Positions 30,746-35,895 of a stretch of DNA of 35,895 nt are shown in pieces. Source of the DNA: Myxococcales bacterium (GTDB taxonomy: Bacteria; Myxococcota; UBA727; VGSZ01); contig JAHFED010000061.1 of assembly GCA_023248635.1 (NCBI GenBank), forward strand, positions 1 to 35,895, in the 5' to 3' direction. The notes beneath the pieces are model-generated. The model was not told the DNA's origin. It searched no databases and saw only the letters and a program-made list of their open reading frames with translations. Position 1 is the first letter of the stretch; each line of letters opens with the position of its first letter. Position numbers and translations under genes: made by a program.

Positions 30746-32134
30746 ATGTCGAAGATCGCGACGCGCTCGGTGTGCCAGGGCTGTGGCCACGTCGAGCGCA
30801 AGTCCCTGGGCAAGTGCCCCCAGTGCGGTGGGACCTCGCTGGTCGAGCAGCGGGCGGCGATCATCAACAACGGGCTGCGCTTGGCCCAGCCGTCGCCGTC
30901 GCCGTCGCGCGCGGTGCGGATTACCGACGTCGATCTCAGCGAGCTTCCTCGTCGGCAGCTGGGGGTGCAGCACCGCGAGGCCCTCCGTCGCCTGGGCGAG
31001 CTCGATCGCGTGCTGGGCGGCGGGCTGGTGCCGGGTTCCCTGGTGCTGGTCACGGGCGAGCCCGGCGTCGGCAAAAGCACCCTGCTGCTGGAGGTGGCCC
31101 GGCGTTTGTCGTCGTCGGGTGCCCGCACCCTCTACGTCTCCGCCGAAGAGTCGACCCCGCAAATGCGCTTGCGTGCCGAGCGCCTCAACGCCTTGCACGA
31201 CGACCTCTATCTGCAGGCCGAGTCCGACATCGGGGCCATCGTCGAAGAGATTGATCGCGTGCAGCCGGCGGCCCTGATCATCGACTCGGTGCAGTCGGTG
31301 TGCGTCTCGGAGCTGGGCGGCGCGCCGGGAACGCCGAGCCAGGTGCGCGAGGTGACCACACGTTGCATGCACCTGGCGAAGCAGCGTGGCATCACCACCT
31401 TTCTCGTCGGACACGCCACCAAAGACGGCGGACTGGCGGGGCCCAAGACCCTCGAGCACATGGTCGACTGCGTCTTGTCCTTCGAAGCCAGCCGCCATGG
31501 CCCGCACCGCGTGCTGCGGGCGACGAAGAACCGCTTTGGCAACACCAGCGAGCTGGCGGTGTTCGAGATGCAGGCCGCCGGCCTCGTCCCCGTCGACAAT
31601 CCCTCGGCCTTGTTCGTTGCCGAACGTCCCCGCGGGCGCCCTGGCAGCGCCGTGTGCGCGACGATGGAGGGGACGCGGGCCCTCCTCGTCGAAGTCCAAG
31701 CGCTGGCCGTGCAGACGTCTTTTGGCACACCGCGTCGGAGCAGCAGCGGCATCGATCACAACCGCGTCGCCCTGCTTTCAGCGGTGCTCGAGGGTCGCTC
31801 TGGCCTCTCGTTGTTGGGCATGGATCTCTTCGTCAACGTCGCCGCCGGCGCCTCCCTCGACGAACCCGCGGCCGATCTCTCGGTGGCGCTGGCGATGGCG
31901 TCGTCGTTGCGCGGCCAGGCCATCGACCCCGACCTGGTCTGCTTCGGCGAGATCGGGCTGGCCGGTGAGATCCGCGCGGTCTCCAGGGTCGACTCCCGCC
32001 TGGAAGAGGCAGCCCGCCTCGGCTTCAGCCGCGCCCTGGTGCCCAGCACAGGAACGACGACGTCGACGGCCCGCGGCCTGACCCTGATGCGCGTCAAATC
32101 CGTCGACGAAGCCATCGCCCTGGGCATCGGTTGA
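30746..32134 (+). CDS. radA: RadA/Sms-type DNA repair ATPase, first paralogue
   Basis: DnaB-like branch-migration helicase used in recombinational repair, 462 residues. A zinc finger with C10, C13, C24 and C27 opens the protein. Walker A GEPGVGKS is at about 104-111, the RadA-specific KNRFG at 261-265, and the C-terminal Lon-protease-like domain contains MDLFVNVAAGASLDEPAADL. It differs from the paralogue at 34322 by a nine-residue insert (VQHREALRR) just before ELDRVLGGG. GGAGG eight bases before the ATG supports this start. A frame extending upstream to 30656 is not RadA-like. Divergent from trmB. Confidence 0.92.
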   Translation: MSKIATRSVCQGCGHVERKSLGKCPQCGGTSLVEQRAAIINNGLRLAQPSPSPSRAVRITDVDLSELPRRQLGVQHREALRRLGELDRVLGGGLVPGSLVLVTGEPGVGKSTLLLEVARRLSSSGARTLYVSAEESTPQMRLRAERLNALHDDLYLQAESDIGAIVEEIDRVQPAALIIDSVQSVCVSELGGAPGTPSQVREVTTRCMHLAKQRGITTFLVGHATKDGGLAGPKTLEHMVDCVLSFEASRHGPHRVLRATKNRFGNTSELAVFEMQAAGLVPVDNPSALFVAERPRGRPGSAVCATMEGTRALLVEVQALAVQTSFGTPRRSSSGIDHNRVALLSAVLEGRSGLSLLGMDLFVNVAAGASLDEPAADLSVALAMASSLRGQAIDPDLVCFGEIGLAGEIRAVSRVDSRLEEAARLGFSRALVPSTGTTTSTARGLTLMRVKSVDEAIALGIG

Positions 32135-32314
32135 GCGACGGATCTCTATCCGCAACAAGTCTCGGCCAGGCGCCGAAAGACCACCGTCTCACGCGCGCCA
32201 GAATTGGCTCCGGTCGAATAGAATGCCGGTCCGGGAGCCAGCCACGATCCACAGAGCGCGCACGATCCCTCGCTCCCCTCCGCAACGGCATCACTGAAAG
32301 CAGGAGACTCGCCC
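32135..32314. other. Intergenic leader of the LEA-like gene
   Basis: A short hairpin CGGAT-CTCT-ATCCG (about 32139-32152) follows radA1 by a few bases and may end it. The rest is moderately AT-richer and could hold a promoter. I see a TAGAAT hexamer near 32218 but no matching -35 element. AGGAG (about 32301) lies nine bases before the next ATG. Confidence 0.35.
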
Positions 32315-33562
32315 ATGGTCAGCTCAGTCAAGGACGCCGCCCCAAACTCTTCCGCCCGTCCTGCCGCAGGCGCCGAGGGCATCGGCCAGGGGTCGTCGAA
32401 GCACGCCGACGTGAACGACATCCAAGCGCGCCTGATCGCCCACGGCCAGACCGTCTCCAAAGGCGGCAACGTCGACGGCGACTTCGGCCCTCTGACCAAA
32501 AAGGCGGTCATCGCCTTCCAAACCGCCAACGGCATCAAAGAGCCCGGCCTTGCGCCTGGCGTTGTGGGACCAGAAACCCGCAAAGCGCTGAACGCCCCGC
32601 CGAAGTCGAAGGCTGAAGCGCCGGTCGTCGACCAATTCGCCGCGGGCCGAACGCCCGGGGCATCGAACACGGCGCCGGGCACCGCGCTGACCCGTGCCGC
32701 CCCCGCGGCTCCCCAGGCTCCCGCCGGCGCCGCCGCCGCCGTCAATGCCCTCTACAACACCACCCCCAAAGAGGCCGTCGCCGCCGGTGAAAGAGCGGTG
32801 GGCGAGCTCGCCGACGGCGTGGGCCACGCCGCCAACGCGCTGTACAACACCACCCCCAAGGAGGCCGTCGAAGCCGTCGGCGAGAAGCTGCACAGCGCCG
32901 GCGAGGCCGTCGAGCGCACCTACGACCACACCGTCCAGGCGGCGGGCGAGAAGCTCCACAGCGCGGGCCAAGCGATCGAGCGCACCTATGACGAGACCAC
33001 CGCCTACGCCGGCCAGAAGCTGAACGCGGCTGGCGAGGCGATGGAGCGCGGCTACGACTTCGCCGGCGAGCAGCTGCAGGCGGGCGCCGACTACGCCGGT
33101 GAGAAGCTGCACAGCGCCGGCGACGCCATCGAGCGCACCTACGACGCCGCTGGCCAGCAGCTCAACCACGCTGGCGAGGCCATCGCTGACGGAGCCCGCC
33201 GCGTCTACAACACCAGCCCCAAAGACGTCGTCGACGGCGCCCGGGCTGTTGGCAGCGCCGCGGTGAATCGCGCTTCGGCTTGGGGCAGCGAGGTCAAGAA
33301 GGACGTCGTCCACGCCGGCGACGTCAACGGCGACGGCCAGCTCAGCCTCGCCGACGGGGGCCAAGCCATCGCCAACGCGGGCCACTACGTCGGCGACGGT
33401 TTGTCGCGGGCTGGTGGGGCAGTGGCTGATGGCGTCTCCGGAGCGGCCAGCTACGTCTACAACAGCTCCATTCACACCGTGACGAGCGACATCGGCGACG
33501 CCGCCAGCGGGGCCGTGGACAAGGTGGGCCGCTGGGGCCGCGCGGTTGCTGACTGGTTCTGA
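32315..33562 (+). CDS. Peptidoglycan-binding-domain protein with LEA-like repeats
   Basis: A 415-residue mosaic. A PG_binding_1-like domain (about 30-90) has IQARLIAHGQTVSKGGNVDG, then DFGPLTKKAVIAFQTANGIK and VVGPETRKALNAP. A Pro/Ala linker follows. Then comes a repetitive amphipathic section: ALYNTTPKEAV twice and YNTSPKDVV once, and GEKLHSAGEAVERTYD repeated in variants about five times (GQKLNAAGEAMERGYD, GEQLQAGADYA, GEKLHSAGDAIERTYD, GQQLNHAGEAI). This resembles LEA or apolipoprotein-like helices used in desiccation or membrane protection. Near the end a calcium-loop-like DVNGDGQLSLAD recalls dockerin/EF-hand loops. There is no signal peptide or TM. Its route out of the cell, if any, is unknown. 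A good AGGAG precedes the ATG. It lies between the two radA genes. Confidence 0.85.
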   Translation: MVSSVKDAAPNSSARPAAGAEGIGQGSSKHADVNDIQARLIAHGQTVSKGGNVDGDFGPLTKKAVIAFQTANGIKEPGLAPGVVGPETRKALNAPPKSKAEAPVVDQFAAGRTPGASNTAPGTALTRAAPAAPQAPAGAAAAVNALYNTTPKEAVAAGERAVGELADGVGHAANALYNTTPKEAVEAVGEKLHSAGEAVERTYDHTVQAAGEKLHSAGQAIERTYDETTAYAGQKLNAAGEAMERGYDFAGEQLQAGADYAGEKLHSAGDAIERTYDAAGQQLNHAGEAIADGARRVYNTSPKDVVDGARAVGSAAVNRASAWGSEVKKDVVHAGDVNGDGQLSLADGGQAIANAGHYVGDGLSRAGGAVADGVSGAASYVYNSSIHTVTSDIGDAASGAVDKVGRWGRAVADWF

Positions 33563-33592
33563 GCTCCCATGCAGTGCTGATGTTCGCGTCTT

Positions 33593-33625
33593 GAGGGGTC
33601 CCAAGTCTTCGGCTTGGGACCCTCT
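33593..33625 (+). promoter_or_regulatory. Strong leader hairpin just before a ribosome-binding site
   Basis: GAGGGGTCCCAAG pairs with CTTGGGACCCTC (12 pairs, one bulged G) around a TCTTCGG loop. It ends nine bases upstream of GGAGG and directly ahead of the gene at 33640. It has no T-tract. It may terminate the previous transcript, stabilise the next mRNA or gate its translation. Confidence 0.6.
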
Positions 33626-33639
33626 CACCGGAGGAAAGA

Positions 33640-34080
33640 ATGGCCCTGACCGGATTCGACATGCTCAAGAAGCTCGCCGAGGACAAGAAAGCCGATGGGA
33701 GTCCGCGGTTTTCAGATGCTGAACTCAAGGAGACAGTTCCATTTCTCCTGATGTGTATTGCAACGCATTCGACCGACATTTCAAGCCTGCCCAATAATGT
33801 CCAGCAGGGTCTGAAAAAAATCAACAAGAAATACGCACTGCCGCCGACGCCGACACAGGCGCAGTACCGCCAATGCTTCGAGGAGAACGCCAGTGGCATG
33901 CTGCCGCCGGCCAAGATCCTGAAGGAGTTCTACGCGAGCTTTCCCAAGCTGAAAAAGGTGCTTGAATCGGCGAAGTCGCCGAAGAAACCGGCGAAAGCAT
34001 CGAAGCCTGCAGCTCCTTCGGCTGTCGTCAAAGGCGCCGATCTCATTCGCCAACGATCCGGCAAGATTTCGATCCGCTGA
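33640..34080 (+). CDS. Small basic protein, AT-richer than neighbours
   Basis: A 146-residue protein with GGAGG about six bases before ATG. It starts MALTGFDMLKKLAEDKKADG and contains a possible fold of short helices (TVPFLLMCIATHSTDISSLP, QQGLKKINKKYALPP, ILKEFYASFPKLKKVL). It ends in a Lys/Pro/Ala-rich tail (KSPKKPAKASKPAAPS), which suggests nucleic-acid or polyanion binding. I recognise no family. Codon use is visibly more AT-rich (many AAA, ATT, TTT, GCA codons) than the flanking radA genes, as in acquired DNA. It is between the LEA-like gene and a 35-bp repeat array ahead of radA2. Function is open. Confidence 0.7.
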   Translation: MALTGFDMLKKLAEDKKADGSPRFSDAELKETVPFLLMCIATHSTDISSLPNNVQQGLKKINKKYALPPTPTQAQYRQCFEENASGMLPPAKILKEFYASFPKLKKVLESAKSPKKPAKASKPAAPSAVVKGADLIRQRSGKISIR

Positions 34081-34140
34081 GGCTGCCCAGCACAGAGCGA
34101 CCCGCGCCGCCGTCGTCACGGTTGGCCGGGTCGCTTCTGT

Positions 34141-34293
34141 TTGGGCCGTGCCAACGGCGCAAAGCAGGAAGCACTTTGGGCCGTGCCAACGGCTCAAAGC
34201 AGGAAGCACTTTGGGCCGTGCCAACGGCGCAAAGCAGGAAGCACTTTGGGCCGTGCCAACGGCGCAAAGCAGGAAGCACTTTGGGCCGTGCCA
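34141..34293 (+). repeat. 35-bp tandem repeat array upstream of radA2
   Basis: Units begin at 34141, 34176, 34211 and 34246 (period exactly 35), with a partial fifth of 13 bases at 34281. Only one base differs, a T for G in the second unit. Each unit contains the hairpin GCCGT-GCCA-ACGGC and the hairpin CAAAG-CAGGAAGCA-CTTTG, so the array could fold into a string of short stems. The first unit is 61 bases past the previous stop, and the array ends about 28 bases before the second radA start. No spacers, so not CRISPR. Confidence 0.95.
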
Positions 34294-34321
34294 CACCCCA
34301 ACAGGCCCGCAGGAGTCCAGC

Positions 34322-35689
34322 ATGGCCAAGGTCGAGACGCGCTTCGTCTGCCAAACGTGCGGACACGTTGAGCGCAAATGGATGGGCAAGTGTCCGCAAT
34401 GCGCGGCGTGGTCGTCCCTCGTCGAGGAGCGCGCCGCCGTCGTCAACAAGAGCGGCAAGAGCGCCCAACAAACCCGACCGGCGGCGGTCGCTGTGCGCAT
34501 CACCGACGTCGATCTCAAGGATGTGCCGCGCCGTCAGCTCGGCCTCGGTGAGCTCGATCGCGTGTTGGGAGGGGGGCTGGTGCCGGGTTCTCTCGTGCTC
34601 GTGGGCGGCGAACCCGGCGTCGGCAAGAGCACGCTGCTGCTCGAGGTGGCCCGCAAGCTGTCGTCGTCGGGGATGCGCACGCTCTATGTGTCGGCCGAAG
34701 AGTCGACGCAGCAGACGCGCTTGCGGGCCGAGCGCCTGAGCGCGTTGCACCCCGAGCTTTTTCTCCTGGCCGAGACCGACCTCAGCGCCGTCGTCAGCGA
34801 GATCGAGCGCGTGCAGCCGGCGGCGCTGATCATCGATTCGGTGCAGACCGTCTATGCACCCGAGCTCGGTGGCGCCCCCGGCACCGTCTCCCAGGTGCGC
34901 GAGGTGACCACGCGCTGCATGGAGCTCGCGAAGCAACGCGGCATCACGACTTTCTTGGTGGGTCACGTCACCAAAGACGGCGGGCTCGCGGGTCCAAAAA
35001 CGCTCGAGCACATGGTCGACTGCGTGCTCTCCTTCGAGGCCAGCCGCGGCGGTCCCCACCGCATCTTGCGGGCCACCAAGAACCGCTTCGGCAGCACCAA
35101 CGAGCTCGCGGTGTTCGAGATGAGGGGTGCTGGTCTGGTCCCCGTCGACAACCCATCGGCGTTGTTCCTGGCCGAGCGTCCCCGCGGCCAACCCGGCAGC
35201 GTCGTCTGCGCCACCCTTGAAGGCACCCGGGCTCTCTTGGTCGAGGTGCAGGCCCTCTGTGTGCAGACCGCCTTCGGCAATCCACGGCGCACCACCACGG
35301 GCATCGATCAAAACCGGGTCGCGCTGCTCTCGGCGGTGCTCGAACGCCGCGCGGGCTTGTCGCTGCTCGGCATGGACCTCTTCGTCAACGTCGCCGGCGG
35401 CGCCTCCCTCGATGAGCCCGCCGCCGATCTGGCCGTGGCCCTGGCGCTGGCTTCATCGCTGCGGGGAAAGGCCATCGATCCCGATCTCGTGTGCTTTGGC
35501 GAGATCGGCCTGGCGGGCGAAATACGCGGCGTGCCGCGGGTCGAGTCGCGCCTCGAAGAAGCCAGCCGCCTGGGCTTCCAGCGGGCGTTGGTGCCCGCAG
35601 CAGGGACGACGACGACGACGCTGCGAGGGATGTCCCTGGTGCGCGTCAAATCATTGGATGAAGCGCTCCAGCTCGGCTTCGCCGGATAA
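34322..35689 (+). CDS. radA: RadA/Sms-type DNA repair ATPase, second paralogue
   Basis: A 455-residue RadA of standard layout: zinc finger C10, C13, C24 and C27 (CQTC..CPQC), Walker A GEPGVGKS at about 97-104, ATKNRFGSTNELAVFEM, and the Lon-like C-terminal domain with MDLFVNVAGGASLDEPAADL. The stretch before the Walker region (RRQLGLGELDRVLGGG) lacks the insert of the first copy, so this is the more canonical RadA. It is very similar to the copy 3.6 kb upstream and both are intact. It starts with ATG about 28 bases after the 35-bp repeat array. Its TAA stop shares its last base with structured repeat copy C. Confidence 0.93.
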   Translation: MAKVETRFVCQTCGHVERKWMGKCPQCAAWSSLVEERAAVVNKSGKSAQQTRPAAVAVRITDVDLKDVPRRQLGLGELDRVLGGGLVPGSLVLVGGEPGVGKSTLLLEVARKLSSSGMRTLYVSAEESTQQTRLRAERLSALHPELFLLAETDLSAVVSEIERVQPAALIIDSVQTVYAPELGGAPGTVSQVREVTTRCMELAKQRGITTFLVGHVTKDGGLAGPKTLEHMVDCVLSFEASRGGPHRILRATKNRFGSTNELAVFEMRGAGLVPVDNPSALFLAERPRGQPGSVVCATLEGTRALLVEVQALCVQTAFGNPRRTTTGIDQNRVALLSAVLERRAGLSLLGMDLFVNVAGGASLDEPAADLAVALALASSLRGKAIDPDLVCFGEIGLAGEIRGVPRVESRLEEASRLGFQRALVPAAGTTTTTLRGMSLVRVKSLDEALQLGFAG

Positions 35690-35806
35690 TCCCCGATCTC
35701 GCTGAACTTCGACCGCGGAGCGGTCTCGTTCATCGCCGTCGGGGATGCTCTTCTGGGAGGTCTGGTGCAGACCTCCCCGCGCCGGCGGAGCCGGACGCGG
35801 GGCCCC
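35689..35806 (+). repeat. Structured multi-hairpin repeat, copy C (interrupted)
   Basis: The first 118 bp match copies A and B, starting ATCCCCGAT on the last base of the radA2 stop codon. Outer stem ATCCCCGA/TCGGGGAT, GACCGC-GGA-GCGGTC, GGGAGGTCT-GGTGC-AGACCTCCC (35755-35777) and the GC-rich hairpin are intact. Only unpaired bases near 35733-35739 differ. Similarity stops after GGGGCCCC at 35806, where the intron-like sequence begins; the rest of the element is not in the window. Confidence 0.9.
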
Positions 35807-35895
35807 GTGCGCCCGGCATGGGTGCTGACTTGGAGGTGAAAGTCCTCTCGTGAGTTGGTCACAGCGAACGAAGCAGACCGCAGAGCGTCGAGCCC
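35807..35895 (+). mobile_element. 5' end of a probable group II intron
   Basis: From 35807 the sequence starts GTGCGCCCGGCATGGGTG, matching the GUGYG 5' boundary and first bases of bacterial group II introns. ACTTGGAGGTGAAAGTCCTC follows, with the typical GGAGGTGAAAGTCC stem of domain I. It lies exactly where copies A and B continue with ACCAACT, so it is inserted into the structured repeat, after the GC-rich hairpin. The remainder, including any reverse-transcriptase gene and domain V, is beyond the window. The intron class is not determinable from 89 bases. Confidence 0.72.

Noticed and set aside
34141..34293. CRISPR array
   Set aside because: The 35-bp units are directly abutting with no unique spacers and no cas genes; it is a simple tandem array.

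Overview
The window is about 36 kb of high-GC chromosomal DNA (by eye about two thirds G+C) from a Gram-negative bacterium. Several lipoproteins, a Pla-1/cef-type outer-membrane lipase, a RegB-like sensor kinase, a TPR protein, a CoxE/MoxR pair and a GTCGAC/GACGTC-rich coding style fit best with Myxococcota or a neighbouring former 'Deltaproteobacteria' lineage. This is an inference; there is no rRNA to settle it, and I see no tRNA genes or CRISPR array.

Layout. Positions 120-3386 (minus) hold a CCA-adding enzyme, a Cys-rich lipoprotein and a fatty-acid desaturase. A PAP2 phosphatase (plus) diverges from them. A lipoprotein lipase (minus, 4132-6165) is preceded by a 69-bp in-frame tandem duplication and a graveyard of gene fragments (transposase and winged-helix pieces). 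A RegB-like kinase (minus) diverges from a plus-strand run: an unknown protein, 3-hydroxyacyl-CoA dehydrogenase, membrane adenylate cyclase, rpmF, plsX and an HDAC-like deacetylase. moaA and a sulfite-oxidase-like molybdoenzyme diverge from one palindrome that contains both start codons. Next come a secreted protein, a TPR protein, a small membrane protein, and a MacA-like adaptor with a MacB/LolD-like ATPase but no permease. A sensor-like protein without a kinase core, a membrane protein, a MoxR ATPase, a CoxE-type VWA protein and an M48 peptidase with a TerB-like tail follow. A 5'-nucleotidase-like lipoprotein and trmB are on the minus strand. The right end has two radA paralogues flanking a peptidoglycan-binding/LEA-like protein and a small AT-richer gene.

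The most notable signal is not a protein. A structured repeat of about 200 bp occurs four times (16078-16275, 18045-18189, 27887-28099, 35689-35806). Each copy lies within about 7 bp of a stop codon. Each carries consecutive hairpins that are kept by paired substitutions between copies, and one copy has lost a hairpin tip from both arms. The fourth copy is cut by what looks like the 5' end of a group II intron, starting at 35807 immediately after one of the hairpins. I see no dedicated protein partner for the element in the window.

Other non-coding structure includes a 35-bp tandem repeat with two small hairpins per unit upstream of the second radA, a strong hairpin ahead of the small gene at 33640, and a cluster of inverted repeats at 28113-28225.
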